The notes under the pieces were generated by a model. That model did not search any database. It was not told the DNA's origin and saw nothing but the letters and a program-made list of their open reading frames with translations. Below are positions 7,964 to 17,462 of a stretch of DNA of 64,000 nt, piece after piece. Numbering within the stretch: the first letter of the stretch is position 1; every line of letters begins with the position of its first letter. Both the position numbers and the translations under genes were made by a program. Location of the stretch: NCBI GenBank assembly GCA_919901855.1, contig CAKKQC010000040.1, forward strand, positions 1-64,000, read 5' to 3'. The stretch is from a bacterium (GTDB taxonomy: Bacteria; Oederibacteriota; CAKKQC01).

Positions 7964-9182
7964 AGAACTTCCTCGCTTCCTGGAGCCCCTCGATGAGGGC
8001 GTCCACGTCATCACGGTCATTGTAGAGGTAGAAGCTCGCGCGGGCGGTCGAGAACACGCCGAGGACGCGCATAAGGGGCTGGGCGCAGTGGTGGCCCGCC
8101 CGGATCGCGATGCCCGACCGGTCCAGGACCTGGGCCAGGTCGTGCGGGTGGATGGTCCCGTCCGCGAACGAGATCACTCCCCCCCGCGCCGAGGGCGCGG
8201 GGGGTCCGAAGACAGTTAGCCCCGGCAGCTCGCGCAGCCGGTCGAGCGCGTAGCCCGTGAGCGCGACCTCGTGGGCCCGGACCTCAGCCATCCCGACCCG
8301 GGTCAGGTAGTCGAGCGCGGCGCCGAAGGCGACGACGTCCGCGATGTTCGGGGTGCCCGCCTCGAACTTCCACGGCACCTCGGCCCACGTGGCGGAGTCC
8401 AGTTTGACCTCCCGGATCATGGACCCGCCGGTGTTGAACGGTTCCATCCCCTCGAGCCGGTCCTTGCGGGCGATCAGCACGCCGACGCCCGTGGGGCCGA
8501 GCATCTTGTGCGCCGAGAACGCCAGGAAGTCGCACTCGAGGTCGGCGAACGAGACCGGCATGTGCGGGACGCTCTGGGCGCCGTCGACGAGGATCAGGGC
8601 GCCGACGCGGTGCGCGTCGCGGGCCATCTCCTTCACCGGGTTGATCGTGCCGAGCACGTTCGAGACCTGGGTCACGGTCACGAACCTGGTCTTCGGCGAG
8701 AGCAGGGACCGGTAGTGGTCGAGGTCGAGCGTACCGTCGGGCTTGAGCTGGACGTGCCGGAGGATGGCGCCGGTCTCCTTCGCGAGCTCGATCCAGGGCA
8801 CGATGTTGCTGTGATGCTCCATGACCGTGAGGACGATCTCATCGCCCGGGCTCAGGCGGGGCCGCCCCCAGGCGAAGGCCACGAGGTTGATGGCCTCGGT
8901 CGCGTTACGGGTGAAGACCACGCCCGAGGACTCGGACAGCCCGAGGAACTTCGCGGTTCGCTCGCGCGTCGCCTCGTAGAGCGCCGTGGCCTCCTCGGCG
9001 AGGGTGTGGATGCCCCGGTGAATGTTCGCGTTATGGTTCTCGTAGAAGTCCGAGAGGGCGGCGATGACCGCGCGGGGTTTCTGCGTCGTCGCCGCGTTGT
9101 CGAGGTACACGAGCCGCCGCCCGTGCACCTGCCGGGCGAGGATGGGGAAGTCGCGGCGGAGGGCGGTCACGTCGAGCGCCAT
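7950..9182 (-). CDS. sufS: cysteine desulfurase SufS
   Basis: 410 aa class V aminotransferase-fold, group II cysteine desulfurase. It takes sulfur from L-cysteine as a persulfide for Fe-S assembly. YLDNAATTQKP marks the N-terminal PLP region, the Schiff-base Lys226 lies in FSAHKMLGPTG, and the catalytic Cys366 in RAGHHCAQPLM. ATG start at 9180-9182 overlaps the sufD stop by one base (TGATG). Zinc-type SufU, encoded next, is the expected partner. Confidence 0.96.
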   Translation of the reverse strand: MALDVTALRRDFPILARQVHGRRLVYLDNAATTQKPRAVIAALSDFYENHNANIHRGIHTLAEEATALYEATRERTAKFLGLSESSGVVFTRNATEAINLVAFAWGRPRLSPGDEIVLTVMEHHSNIVPWIELAKETGAILRHVQLKPDGTLDLDHYRSLLSPKTRFVTVTQVSNVLGTINPVKEMARDAHRVGALILVDGAQSVPHMPVSFADLECDFLAFSAHKMLGPTGVGVLIARKDRLEGMEPFNTGGSMIREVKLDSATWAEVPWKFEAGTPNIADVVAFGAALDYLTRVGMAEVRAHEVALTGYALDRLRELPGLTVFGPPAPSARGGVISFADGTIHPHDLAQVLDRSGIAIRAGHHCAQPLMRVLGVFSTARASFYLYNDRDDVDALIEGLQEARKFFGPA

Positions 9183-10351
9183 CAGAGCCGCTCCATCCGG
9201 CCGGCGAGGTGGCCGCGCAGGGACGCTTCGACTGCGGGCGGGACCCGGTTAAACGCGGGGGTCACGAAGCCGTCGACGAAGAGCCGGACGGCGTCGTCGT
9301 GCGGTATCCCTCGCGACTCGAGGTAGAAGAGGTACTCGGGCTCGATCGGCCCCATGGTGGCGCCGTGCGTGCACTGAACCTCGTTGTTCAGGATCTCGAG
9401 CTCCGGGATCGAATCCGCGTGCGCGGTCTCTTCGAGCATCAGGTTCCGGTTCTCCTGGTACGCCTCGCAGTTGGCGGCGTCCTTTTCGATCCGGATCGAG
9501 CCCGTGTAAACCGACCGCGCGTGTCCCTTGAGCACGGTCTTGTAGTTGAACCGGCTCCGCGTGTGGCCGGCCGTGTGCGTGTGGACCGTGTGATGGTCGA
9601 AGTGCTGGGCGCCGTCGCCGACGACGACGCCCCACGATTCGGACTCGGCGCCCTTGCCCGCGAGGACCGTGCCGATATCGGCCTTCATCACGGCGCCGCC
9701 CAGGGACGCGACGATGGTCTCCACCCGCGCGTCGCGATCCGCGACCGTCCGCTGGGCGAGGTGCAGCCGGGCTTCCGGCTGGAGGTCCTGGATCACGATG
9801 AGCCGGACGTGCGCTCGGGCCCCCGCGAAGACCTCGATGACGCCGTTGGCCTGGATCTCGCCCTTCCGGTCCCCGGCGCCGTAGGAGCGCACGATGGTGA
9901 GGTCCGAGTCCTCGTCCGCGATCACGAGGATCCGGCTGGCGTTGAACCGGGGGCCGCCGAGTTTGGACACGAGCGTGAGGGGGGTAGCGGCGACGACGCC
10001 CGCCGGGGCATGGACCACGAGCCCGTGCTGGAACCGGGCGAAGTTAAGCGCCTCGAGCTTGCCGGCCACCGGCCGCACGGCCGCGCCCAGCCGGTCCCGG
10101 ACCAGCTCCGGGCGGCTCATCGCGGCTTCGACGAGGTCGAGCACCTCGATCCCGGTGGGGATCGGGCCTTCGGGCGCGATCAGCCCGGGACGGGGCGTGG
10201 CGTCGATGATCTGCTCCGGGATACGGAAGATCGCGGGGTCCGTGTACCGCCAGAGGTGGACGGACCGCGAGGGCTCCGGCGCGTCGTGGTACCACTCCCA
10301 CGCGAGCTGGCGGAGGTCCTCGAGCCAGGAGCCGTCGGCGGCGACGCTCAT
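9182..10351 (-). CDS. sufD: Fe-S assembly protein SufD
   Basis: 389 aa from ATG at 10349-10351 (ATGA overlap with sufB). The open frame extends further upstream only as an antisense-like shadow of sufB. The C-terminal half has the SufBD core beta-helix with [50 protein letters not shown] and [12 protein letters not shown], the canonical SufD signatures. It forms the SufB-C-D scaffold with the neighbours. Confidence 0.95.
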   Translation of the reverse strand: MSVAADGSWLEDLRQLAWEWYHDAPEPSRSVHLWRYTDPAIFRIPEQIIDATPRPGLIAPEGPIPTGIEVLDLVEAAMSRPELVRDRLGAAVRPVAGKLEALNFARFQHGLVVHAPAGVVAATPLTLVSKLGGPRFNASRILVIADEDSDLTIVRSYGAGDRKGEIQANGVIEVFAGARAHVRLIVIQDLQPEARLHLAQRTVADRDARVETIVASLGGAVMKADIGTVLAGKGAESESWGVVVGDGAQHFDHHTVHTHTAGHTRSRFNYKTVLKGHARSVYTGSIRIEKDAANCEAYQENRNLMLEETAHADSIPELEILNNEVQCTHGATMGPIEPEYLFYLESRGIPHDDAVRLFVDGFVTPAFNRVPPAVEASLRGHLAGRMERL

Positions 10352-11775
10352 CCGACCCCCCCTTCCATCTCGAGCTCGATCAGCCGGTTGAGCTCGACCG
10401 CGAACTCCATCGGCAGGGCCTTCGTGAACGGTTCGATAAACCCGTTCACGATCAGGAGCCGGGCCTCGTCCGCCGAGAGCCCGCGGCTCTGGAGGTAGAA
10501 GACCTGCTCCTCCGAAATCTTGGAGATTCGGGCCTCGTGCTCGACCTTTACCGCCTCGCCGCTGACCTCCATGGTGGGGTAGGTGTCCGACCGGGCCGCG
10601 GTGCCGAGCAGGAGCGCGTCGCACTCGACGCTCACCTTCGACCCCGTGGCGTTGGGCTGGACCCGGACCATGCCGCGGTAGGTGGCGCGGCCTCCGTCCT
10701 TGGATATGGACTTGGACGTGATCCGGGAGCTCGTGTTCGGCGCGAGGTGGTACATTTTCGCCCCCGCGTCCTGGTGCTGGCCGTCGCCGGCGAAGGCGAT
10801 GGACAGGATCTCGCCCCGGGCGCCTTCGCCCTTGAGGTAGACGCACGGGTACTTCATCGTGAACTTCGACCCGATGTTCCCGTCCACCCACTCCACCACC
10901 GCGTTCTCGTGCGCGATCGCGCGCTTGGTAACGAGGTTGAGGACGTTGTGGGACCAGTTCTGGATGGTCGTGTACCGGATATGGGCGCCGGGCATCGCGA
11001 TCAGCTCGACCACGGCCGAGTGCAGGGAGTCCGAGGAGTAGATGGGGGCGGTACAACCCTCGATATAGTGCACGCGGGAACCCTCGTCCGCGATGATGAG
11101 CGTCCGTTCGAACTGGCCCATGTTCTCGGCGTTGATGCGGAAGTACGCCTGGAGCGGGATGCCGACGTCCGTGTTCTTGGGAACGTAGATGAACGATCCG
11201 CCGGACCAGACCGCGCTGTTGAGCGCCGAGAACTTGTTGTCCGCGACGGGGATGACGGTGCCGAAGTACTTGCGGACGATGTCTTCGTGCTCCTTGAGCC
11301 CCTGGTCCATGCCCATGAAGATGACGCCCTGTTTCGTGAGCTCTTCCTTGATCGAGTGGTACACGACTTCAGACTCGTACTGGGCCGACACGCCGGCCAG
11401 GAACTTGCGCTCGGCCTCGGGGATGCCCAGCCGGTCGAACGTCTTCTTGATGTCGTCCGGCACCTCTTCCCACGTCCGGCCCTCGCGGTCCTGCGGGCGG
11501 ACGTAGTAGTGGATCTTGTCGAAGTCGATCGCGTTGAGGAGCCCCGTGTTGCCCCAGGTGGGCATGGGCTTTGCCAGGAACGTGTCCAGTGCCTTGTGCC
11601 GCAACTCGCGCATCCACTCGGGTTCGCCCTTGACCCGGGTCATCGACTCGACGAGCGCGTGCGAGATCCCGACGGGCGCGTTCTTCAGGTACTCGGAAGG
11701 GTCGTGGAACCCGTACCGTTCGGCGTAGTCGTCGCCGATCCTGCTGACCTGGGCCTGCGCGTCGTCGGGCGCCAT
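10348..11775 (-). CDS. sufB: Fe-S scaffold protein SufB
   Basis: 475 aa, full family length. Typical stretches include [18 protein letters not shown] near the N-terminus, [26 protein letters not shown] in the beta-helix (cited only as a landmark), the conserved [19 protein letters not shown] cysteine region, and [20 protein letters not shown] near the end. It assembles nascent [4Fe-4S] clusters with SufC and SufD. ATG start; 4-bp gap after sufC. Confidence 0.97.
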   Translation of the reverse strand: MAPDDAQAQVSRIGDDYAERYGFHDPSEYLKNAPVGISHALVESMTRVKGEPEWMRELRHKALDTFLAKPMPTWGNTGLLNAIDFDKIHYYVRPQDREGRTWEEVPDDIKKTFDRLGIPEAERKFLAGVSAQYESEVVYHSIKEELTKQGVIFMGMDQGLKEHEDIVRKYFGTVIPVADNKFSALNSAVWSGGSFIYVPKNTDVGIPLQAYFRINAENMGQFERTLIIADEGSRVHYIEGCTAPIYSSDSLHSAVVELIAMPGAHIRYTTIQNWSHNVLNLVTKRAIAHENAVVEWVDGNIGSKFTMKYPCVYLKGEGARGEILSIAFAGDGQHQDAGAKMYHLAPNTSSRITSKSISKDGGRATYRGMVRVQPNATGSKVSVECDALLLGTAARSDTYPTMEVSGEAVKVEHEARISKISEEQVFYLQSRGLSADEARLLIVNGFIEPFTKALPMEFAVELNRLIELEMEGGVG

Positions 11776-11779
11776 GGCG

Positions 11780-12559
11780 TCAGCCTCCCGCGGCCCGGTC
11801 CGGCGCGAGGCCGAAGGACTCGTACCCGCCGGCCTCGAGCTCGAGCGCGAGTTCGGGCCCGCCCGACCGCACGATTCGGCCGTGGATGAGCACGTGGACG
11901 AAGTCCGGCTTCACGTAGTTCAGGAGCCGCTGGTAGTGGGTGATGAGGAGCACGCCCGTCTCGGGCCCGCAGACGCGGTTGATGCCGTCCGAGACCACGC
12001 GGAGCGCGTCTATGTCGAGCCCGGAGTCGGTCTCGTCCAGGATCGCGATGGACGGTTTCAGGATCGCCATTTGCAGGATCTCGATCCGCTTCTTCTCGCC
12101 GCCCGAGAACCCGTCGTTGAGGTAGCGGGTCGCGAACGCGGGGTCGATCGAGAGCTCGTCCATGGCGGCCTTGAGCGTCTTTCGGAATCCGCGCATGGCC
12201 TCGGAGTCGCCGTCCTTGACGTTCTTGGGGACCCGGGCCTTCACCGCGGAGCGCAGGAAGTTCGCGACCGATACGCCGGGAATGGCGACCGGGTACTGGA
12301 ACGCGAGGAAGAGGCCCTTCCGCGACCGTTCGTCGGCGGGCATCTTGGCGATGTCCTCGCCGTTGAGGAGGATCTCGCCGGAGAGGATCGTGTACGCGGG
12401 GTGGCCCATGAGCGCGTTCGAGAGCGTGCTCTTGCCGGAGCCGTTGGGGCCCATGAGCGCGTGCTTCTCGCCGGCCCGGATCGTGAGCGTGATCCCCTGG
12501 ACGATCTCCTTGCCCGCGACCGCGACGCGGAGGTTCCGGATCTCGAGGGAGGAGCTCAT
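11780..12559 (-). CDS. sufC: Fe-S assembly ATPase SufC
   Basis: 259 aa ABC-type ATPase from ATG at 12557-12559 (ATGA overlap with the rrf2 gene). Walker A GPNGSGKS is at 37-44, the signature [12 protein letters not shown] near 150, and Walker B with [14 protein letters not shown], the SufC-specific form. SufC powers conformational changes in SufB-SufD during cluster assembly in the cytosol. Confidence 0.97.
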   Translation of the reverse strand: MSSSLEIRNLRVAVAGKEIVQGITLTIRAGEKHALMGPNGSGKSTLSNALMGHPAYTILSGEILLNGEDIAKMPADERSRKGLFLAFQYPVAIPGVSVANFLRSAVKARVPKNVKDGDSEAMRGFRKTLKAAMDELSIDPAFATRYLNDGFSGGEKKRIEILQMAILKPSIAILDETDSGLDIDALRVVSDGINRVCGPETGVLLITHYQRLLNYVKPDFVHVLIHGRIVRSGGPELALELEAGGYESFGLAPDRAAGG

Positions 12560-13059
12560 CGGACCGCTCCGGCCACGGCGCGGGCGCCCGGGCCCGCGAG
12601 GGTGGCCGGGATCTGGTCGTGGATGAGCCGGGAAAGCGACTGCTCTGGCCGAACGAGGTCGGCGAGCGTGACCCGGTTGACTACGCGGCTGGTGAGCAGG
12701 TCGAGCGAGGCCCAGAGCGACCGGACCGCGCACTCGCTCGTGTGGACGCATGCGAGGTGTCCGCCCGGCATCTTGCCGCACTCCTTGGCCTCGAACAGCC
12801 GGCCGTCGAGGACGCCCAGAATCTCGCCGACGGGGATGGCCCGGGCGGCCCGGGCGAGCGTGTAGCCTCCCGCGGGGCCGTGCACGGCGTCCACGAGCTT
12901 GCCTTGGCGCAGGATGCGCATGAGCTTGCCCACGTACGCCGGGGTCAGGTGCTCGCCCGCGGCGATCACGTGGATCGTGACCGGCTTCTGGCCCTCGTGC
13001 TTGGCCAGTTGGACCATGCACCGCAGTCCGTACTCCTCTTGTGCCGTGAACCTCATCAA
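12556..13059 (-). CDS. Rrf2-family transcriptional regulator of the SUF operon
   Basis: 167 aa, two adjacent ATG codons at the start. The N-terminal winged helix ([41 protein letters not shown]) is the Rrf2 signature. Three cysteines at 94, 104 and 110 occupy the cluster-binding loop where IscR has 92, 98 and 104, so [2Fe-2S] sensing is likely although the first spacing differs. As first gene of the operon it is expected to autoregulate suf expression. A TTGACT-based element resembling an IscR type-1 half-site overlaps its promoter. Confidence 0.9.
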   Translation of the reverse strand: MMRFTAQEEYGLRCMVQLAKHEGQKPVTIHVIAAGEHLTPAYVGKLMRILRQGKLVDAVHGPAGGYTLARAARAIPVGEILGVLDGRLFEAKECGKMPGGHLACVHTSECAVRSLWASLDLLTSRVVNRVTLADLVRPEQSLSRLIHDQIPATLAGPGARAVAGAVR

Positions 13060-13089
13060 TGCCTCCGTCCCCGTCTCCCGGGGCAGCCC

Positions 13090-13133
13090 ATTGTGCCTAT
13101 CCTCTACTGTTTAGTCAACTACACTTTGGTCAA
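13090..13133 (-). promoter_or_regulatory. SUF operon promoter with IscR/Rrf2-like operator
   Basis: Minus strand: -35 TTGACT (13118-13113), 17 bp, -10 CACAAT (13095-13090), about 30 nt before the rrf2 ATG. The stretch TTGACTAAACAGTAGAGGAT resembles the IscR type-1 pattern YYGACTRWWWYAGTC lacking one W and the final C, placed over the -35 as in E. coli iscR. A second copy of the half-site, TTGACCAAA, lies 15 bp upstream (13133-13125). Confidence 0.5.
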
Positions 13134-13171
13134 CGAGGTTCCACAATGGGATATTGGTCCAATTCAATGCA

Positions 13172-13210
13172 ATGCGGTCACGGTTTGTGACCGCATGTGG
13201 GCTCTACAAT
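13172..13210 (+). promoter_or_regulatory. perfect palindromic operator plus -10 box before the O-antigen ligase gene
   Basis: ATGCGGTCAC (13172-13181) and GTGACCGCAT (13187-13196) form a perfect 10-bp inverted repeat around GGTTT, followed by TACAAT at 13205-13210 and the ATG at 13217. The palindrome covers the -35 position, so a dimeric regulator could block or activate here. No Shine-Dalgarno precedes the ATG, so the mRNA may be leaderless. Confidence 0.5.
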
Positions 13211-13216
13211 GGGGCC

Positions 13217-14824
13217 ATGTCAGAGAACGCCTCGAGGCTCGCGGACCGGTTCCTGAGGATAGGGATCACGGCCTGCTTCGTCATTCCGGCCCTCGTCTGG
13301 TCGGACCTTGTTTCCGAGCGCTTCCTGCTTCCGAAATTCGTGACAGGCGAGATCCTGTTTCTCGGGACCATCATCTGCTGTGTCGCGGTGGGAATCGGCA
13401 GGCGCCCCCACTGGGCGTCGGACTCGCTCGTCACTGCCATCATGGTCGCGGGCGTGATCAACGCGTTGCTGTCGCTGGCGCAGGCGGCCGGCTTGCCCGT
13501 GTGGCACAGTGCGCGCGAGGGCAGACACGTCGTCTACGGCACGTTCGGGAACCCGAACCTGCTGGCGGAGTATCTTGCGCCGCTGGCCGTCGTTGGTCTC
13601 GCCGGGGTCCTCGGCGCCCGGAGCCGTCCAGGTCGTTGGGCTGCCGGTGGTGCGGTGGCCCTCTTCCTGTTGGCCATTCTGCTGACCGAGACACGATCCG
13701 CATGGATTGGGCTGGGGGCGGGATTGCTGGTGCTAGGCCTGCTCGCCGGAGACGCACGGATACGGCGCGTGGTTGCCGGGGGATTGATGGGCACCGTGTT
13801 CCTTGTGGCGGTATGGGCTCCACTCCGGAGCCGGGTCGCGCTCGGGATCACGGGCAACGACCCCGGCGTGGCGACTCGGGCCTTCATGTGGAAGGTGGCG
13901 ATCGCGATGTTCAAGGATCACCCGGTCCTGGGAATGGGATGGGGCCAGTATGGCCGACGCTACCCCGACTACGCGATGAAGTTGCAGGAGGCGGGCAATG
14001 GACGGCCGATGTATGCGGGCATCACGAACCTGGCGCACAGCGATCCACTCCAGTTGCTGGCGGAAGGGGGATTGGCTTGCACCGGCATTATCGTATTCAT
14101 GTTCGGCGCGTTCGCGTGGATCGGCCTTTCGGGGATCCGTCGGACGACTGGAGAGGACAGGTTGCGGCGGAGCGCGGGGCTCGCGGTCGCGGCGACGGTG
14201 GTGGGGGAGAGCCTCGTCGCGTTCCCGTTCCACTGTTTTCCGACGGCCTGTCTCGTACTCTGGGGTTTCGCGGCAGCCGTCCCGGAACGCGGGGGGGGGG
14301 ATCTCAGGTTCCCCCCCGCGGCACGCCTCATCCTGCTGGTCGTGCTCCTGTTCCCGGCGGTCCTTCTGCGTCCCTTCATGGTCGGCGCCTACGTCGTGGC
14401 CGGCGAGCTCCGCCCGGACGGGGCCGCGATCCTGGAGCACGGCCTCATGCTGGCGCCGCGCGACGGCGAACTAAGGTTCCGGCTCGGGATCGCCAGGATG
14501 CGGGAGGGGCGGATGGACGAGGCGGCGAAGGAGTTCGAGCGCGCCCTGCTCGTCTTCCCGGATCCCGACGTGCGGTTCAACCTCGGGTATCTCGCCCTCC
14601 AGCGGAAGGACCACGCGAAGGCGGAGGAGTGGTTCCGGGAGGGGTTGCGCCGGTATCCATACTTCAAGGCGCCGGCGTGGGCCGATTACGCGCTGGCGCT
14701 CAACGGGCTGGGCCGGCGGGCCGAGGCGAGGACGGCGGCCGAGCGCGCGCTCGCGATCGATCCGGGGCTCGGCCGGGCGAGAGTGTTCCTCACGGAACTC
14801 GACAAGAAGGGGATGCGACGTTGA
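13217..14824 (+). CDS. O-antigen ligase family (Wzy_C) membrane protein with C-terminal TPRs
   Basis: 535 aa from ATG 13217; the frame extends to 13154 but those codons lie in promoter sequence. About 11 hydrophobic segments with a large periplasmic loop containing ITGNDPGVATRAFMWKVA and GMGWGQYGRRYPDY, the Wzy_C/WaaL pattern. HSDPLQLLAEGG is a conserved family stretch. The last 130 residues form two or three TPR units. Such proteins ligate or polymerise O-antigen on undecaprenyl carriers, or glycosylate pilins (PglL type). A run of ten G lies in the coding sequence at 14291-14300. Transcribed divergently from the SUF operon; a methyltransferase follows after 12 bp. Confidence 0.85.
   Translation: MSENASRLADRFLRIGITACFVIPALVWSDLVSERFLLPKFVTGEILFLGTIICCVAVGIGRRPHWASDSLVTAIMVAGVINALLSLAQAAGLPVWHSAREGRHVVYGTFGNPNLLAEYLAPLAVVGLAGVLGARSRPGRWAAGGAVALFLLAILLTETRSAWIGLGAGLLVLGLLAGDARIRRVVAGGLMGTVFLVAVWAPLRSRVALGITGNDPGVATRAFMWKVAIAMFKDHPVLGMGWGQYGRRYPDYAMKLQEAGNGRPMYAGITNLAHSDPLQLLAEGGLACTGIIVFMFGAFAWIGLSGIRRTTGEDRLRRSAGLAVAATVVGESLVAFPFHCFPTACLVLWGFAAAVPERGGGDLRFPPAARLILLVVLLFPAVLLRPFMVGAYVVAGELRPDGAAILEHGLMLAPRDGELRFRLGIARMREGRMDEAAKEFERALLVFPDPDVRFNLGYLALQRKDHAKAEEWFREGLRRYPYFKAPAWADYALALNGLGRRAEARTAAERALAIDPGLGRARVFLTELDKKGMRR
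14288..14320 (+). repeat. poly-G(10)/poly-C(7) tract with hairpin inside the O-antigen ligase gene
   Basis: Ten consecutive G (14291-14300) code for Gly-Gly-Gly. Seven C (14311-14317) follow, and CGCGGGGGGG/CCCCCCCGCG can pair over 10 bp. A homopolymer of this length in a coding region can slip during replication and switch the reading frame. Confidence 0.6.
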
Positions 14825-14836
14825 TGCAATCGCTTC

Positions 14837-15625
14837 GTGCCTGAGTTTCCGGCGGACGCGTTCGTGGGAACCGCCCGGGCCTACGTCCGCTACCGCCCCG
14901 CGTATCCCGCCTCCATGCTCGATGATCTCCGGCAGAGGGCGGGAATAACCGGCCGGGGAGTGCTCCTGGATCTCGGATGCGGTCCCGGCCGGGTGGCGAT
15001 TCCGCTGGCACCGCATTTCCGTCATGTCTGGGCCGTGGACCCCGAGCCGGAGATGATCGAGGCCGGCCGGGGGGAAGCGGCGCGGGTGGGCGCGAGGAAT
15101 ATCGAGTGGAAGGTGGGCCGGGCGGAGGAGGTGGAAGCCGCCGCGGGATCGGTCGAGTTGGTCACCTTCGGCGAGTCCTTCCATCGCGTGGATCAGCCGC
15201 TCGTGCTCGCCCACGCCCGGGAGTGGCTGAGGCCCGGTCGGTGCCTGGCCACGATGGGGGCCAACTCGATCTTCCAGAGCGAGGCGCCTTGGCATGCCGT
15301 CGTCTGCGACACCATGCGCAAGTGGACCGGAGGCTGGGCGGGCCCGAAAACGCGCGCCGAGGCCCGCAAGTTCTGGACCCACGACGCGACGATTCTGGCG
15401 GGAGGGTTTTCCGATGTGACCTCCCACGAGTTCCTGGTGCCCCACGTGTGGCAGGTGGACGAGATCGTCGGGTACATGGATGCCACGTCAGGGGCTTCGC
15501 GCCGGCGGTTGGGCGCCAACGCGGACGCCTGCCATGCCGACCTGAAGCGCGCTCTGCTCGAGTGGGACTCACGGGGTGAGTATGCCGACACGCTTTGGTT
15601 CGCCTACACCCTCGCCCGGCTATGA
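14837..15625 (+). CDS. class I SAM-dependent methyltransferase
   Basis: 262 aa, GTG start at 14837. Motif I VLLDLGCGPGRVA, the acidic VDPEPEMIEAG at the end of beta2 that holds the SAM ribose, and post-motif LVTFGESFHRVD are all present. The C-terminal half carries the HVWQVDEIVGYMDATSG region found in the Methyltransf_11-type small-molecule group. The substrate is unknown. Close spacing (12 bp) to the O-antigen ligase suggests the two are co-expressed, so a glycan or lipid target is possible but unproven. Confidence 0.8.
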   Translation: MPEFPADAFVGTARAYVRYRPAYPASMLDDLRQRAGITGRGVLLDLGCGPGRVAIPLAPHFRHVWAVDPEPEMIEAGRGEAARVGARNIEWKVGRAEEVEAAAGSVELVTFGESFHRVDQPLVLAHAREWLRPGRCLATMGANSIFQSEAPWHAVVCDTMRKWTGGWAGPKTRAEARKFWTHDATILAGGFSDVTSHEFLVPHVWQVDEIVGYMDATSGASRRRLGANADACHADLKRALLEWDSRGEYADTLWFAYTLARL

Positions 15626-15716
15626 GCCGGGATGGGGCGCCGGCCGGATCGGGTGGGAATACAATGATCCCGGGGGTGGCCCCGCGAACGGAACCCGACA
15701 GACGAGGGAGGCGACG

Positions 15717-16697
15717 ATGAGATTCGGTACCGCGTACATGGGCAACTACTACCCCGAGGCGATCAAGAGCGAGCTCACGGACATCGCCAAGCAGGGGTTC
15801 GACGAGGTGATCCTGACGTGCCAGGAGAACGACTTCCACCACTTCACCGGCAAGGTCGAGTTCACCCCGCGAATCGCGCACGACCTCGGGCTCAAGGTGC
15901 TCGTCAACCTCTGGGGCTACGCCTCCGCGTTCGGCGGCGGGCGCATCAGCAGGCTCGTGGCGGACCATCCCGAGGTCATGGTCGTGGACGAGCAGGGCCA
16001 GCCCCGGCCGAGCGAGTGGCCGGCGGGGTACTTCACCCAGCCCGGGTGCCCAAACCACCCCAAGGTGGCCTCCCGGGCCCAGGAGCACTGCGCCGCCGCG
16101 ATCAAGGCCGGGGCGGACGGGTTCTTCTGGGACGAGCCGACGAAGTTCAACTGCTACTGCACGGCGTGCCGGGCATGCTACGCCAAGGAGTTCGGTGGCG
16201 ACCTCGCAACCGCGCCCAAGGAGAAGAAGGCCGCGTTCCGGCAGTGGAGCGTCGCGCACTGGGTCGAGGAGATGAGCCGGTGGGTGAAGGCCCAGCGCCA
16301 GGACCTCGTCACCTCCACGTGCGTCATGCCTTCGGATCGGGATGCCTGGGAGGTCGCGGCCGGGTGCCCGTCCCTCGACTCGCTCGGCACCGACGCCTAC
16401 TGGGAGTTCGAGGGCCGCCCATTAGAGTGGATCCGGGAGCCGTCCCGGGCGCTCGTGGACCTGGCCCGGCAGAAGGGCAAGAGCCCGCACCTGTGGCTCC
16501 AGTGCTGGAAAGTCCACCGGGGACCCGAGCCCGAGATCGCGGAGGCGGCGAAGATCCTGGGGTCGCTGGGGCCCGACACGCTGTACGTCTGGGCCTATCG
16601 CGGCCAGCTCGGCACGACCGAGACCTGCGAGGATCCGCTGAAGGCGTGGAAGTTCGCCCTCCAGGGCCTGCACGCGGCGGGGATGAAGCCCCGGTGA
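15717..16697 (+). CDS. glycosidase-like TIM-barrel protein
   Basis: 326 aa from ATG 15717, preceded by GAGGGAGG at ideal spacing; the frame runs further upstream without a better start. A (beta/alpha)8 fold is suggested by regularly spaced strands (ILTCQEN, VLVNLWGY, GFFWDEP, LGTDAYWEF, HLWLQCWK, TLYVWAYRG). GFFWDEP puts Glu140 where retaining glycosidases keep the acid/base. It is followed by a Cys cluster (146, 148, 151, 154) like the zinc site of some GH42 or hypothetical-glycosyl-hydrolase families. No signal peptide, so a cytosolic enzyme. No substrate can be assigned. Confidence 0.55.
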   Translation: MRFGTAYMGNYYPEAIKSELTDIAKQGFDEVILTCQENDFHHFTGKVEFTPRIAHDLGLKVLVNLWGYASAFGGGRISRLVADHPEVMVVDEQGQPRPSEWPAGYFTQPGCPNHPKVASRAQEHCAAAIKAGADGFFWDEPTKFNCYCTACRACYAKEFGGDLATAPKEKKAAFRQWSVAHWVEEMSRWVKAQRQDLVTSTCVMPSDRDAWEVAAGCPSLDSLGTDAYWEFEGRPLEWIREPSRALVDLARQKGKSPHLWLQCWKVHRGPEPEIAEAAKILGSLGPDTLYVWAYRGQLGTTETCEDPLKAWKFALQGLHAAGMKPR

Positions 16698-16746
16698 CGC
16701 TCCTTCGGCCGCAGCCTTGGCCTCGGATGGCGATACATGATATATT

Positions 16747-17127
16747 ATGTGCGATAGGGAGTTGGAGGCTGAAATCTACAGGCTGAGATTCTACGAAACC
16801 CGGAGGGGCACCAGCCCCGCTAGGGACTTCCTGGACTCGCTTGCGGAGCGCGTCAGGGCCAAGGCGGCCGTATGGCTGGGCCTACTGCAGGAAAGGGGGC
16901 CTGATCTCAGGCGCCCGTATGCGGACGTGGTGGAGGGAGCCATCCGTGAATTGAGGGTCAGCCACGGGCGCATCGAGGTGCGCTTGCTCTACTTCGTGGA
17001 TGGGAAGGACATCGTACTCACGCACGGCTTCGTCAAGAAGACCCGGCGAGTGCCCGCGGGCGAAGTCGAGAAGGCTCTGCGTTGCCTGGATGCGTGGATC
17101 GCCGGAAAGGGAGGTGCGTTGCCGTGA
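16747..17127 (+). CDS. RelE/HigB-type toxin (phage Gp49-like family)
   Basis: 126 aa. The core YRLRFYETRRGTSPARDFLDSL..., VVEGAIRELRVSHGRIEVRLLYFVDGK and LTHGFVKKTRRVPAGEVEKA stretches (each cited in part) are diagnostic for the Gp49/HigB mRNA-interferase family, which cleaves mRNA at the ribosome. ATG directly follows an AT-rich TATATT. It overlaps the downstream XRE gene by GTGA in the toxin-first order typical of higBA. Confidence 0.85.
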   Translation: MCDRELEAEIYRLRFYETRRGTSPARDFLDSLAERVRAKAAVWLGLLQERGPDLRRPYADVVEGAIRELRVSHGRIEVRLLYFVDGKDIVLTHGFVKKTRRVPAGEVEKALRCLDAWIAGKGGALP

Positions 17128-17408
17128 AAAGGAAGCTGGTGCGATTCGATGAATGGCTCAAGCAACAGCTCAAGGATCGGTCATTCCGCAAGGCCTACGA
17201 GGAGGAAGACATTCGGGCCCGACTCGCCCTGAGAATAGGGGAGCTGCGGCGGAAGAAGGGGATGACTCAGGGCCAACTGGCCCGGAAGCTCCACGCGTCC
17301 CAGCAGGTCGTGTCCAGCCTGGAAACTCTCCGGACGAACGTGACGCTTCGCACGCTCGAAAGGGTGGCCGCCGCTCTTGACAGCCGCCTCGTGCTGGACC
17401 TGCGCTAG
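17124..17408 (+). CDS. XRE-family antitoxin (HigA-like)
   Basis: 94 aa from GTG 17124 (GTGA overlap; GGGAGG upstream within the toxin gene). The C-terminal two-thirds is a helix-turn-helix: IGELRRKKGMTQGQLARKL, then ASQQVVSSLETL as recognition helix and TLRTLERVAAAL. The N-terminal acidic/basic segment probably wraps the toxin. Antitoxin and autorepressor of the pair. Confidence 0.85.
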   Translation: MKRKLVRFDEWLKQQLKDRSFRKAYEEEDIRARLALRIGELRRKKGMTQGQLARKLHASQQVVSSLETLRTNVTLRTLERVAAALDSRLVLDLR

Positions 17409-17462
17409 GATTCCTGCGGCTCGCCGTTCCCCTTCGCCGGTTGTGCGTGCAGGCGTGACGAG

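Noticed and set aside
16747-17408. possible prophage because of the Gp49-like toxin
   Set aside because: No integrase, structural genes or att repeats nearby; a lone higBA pair explains it.
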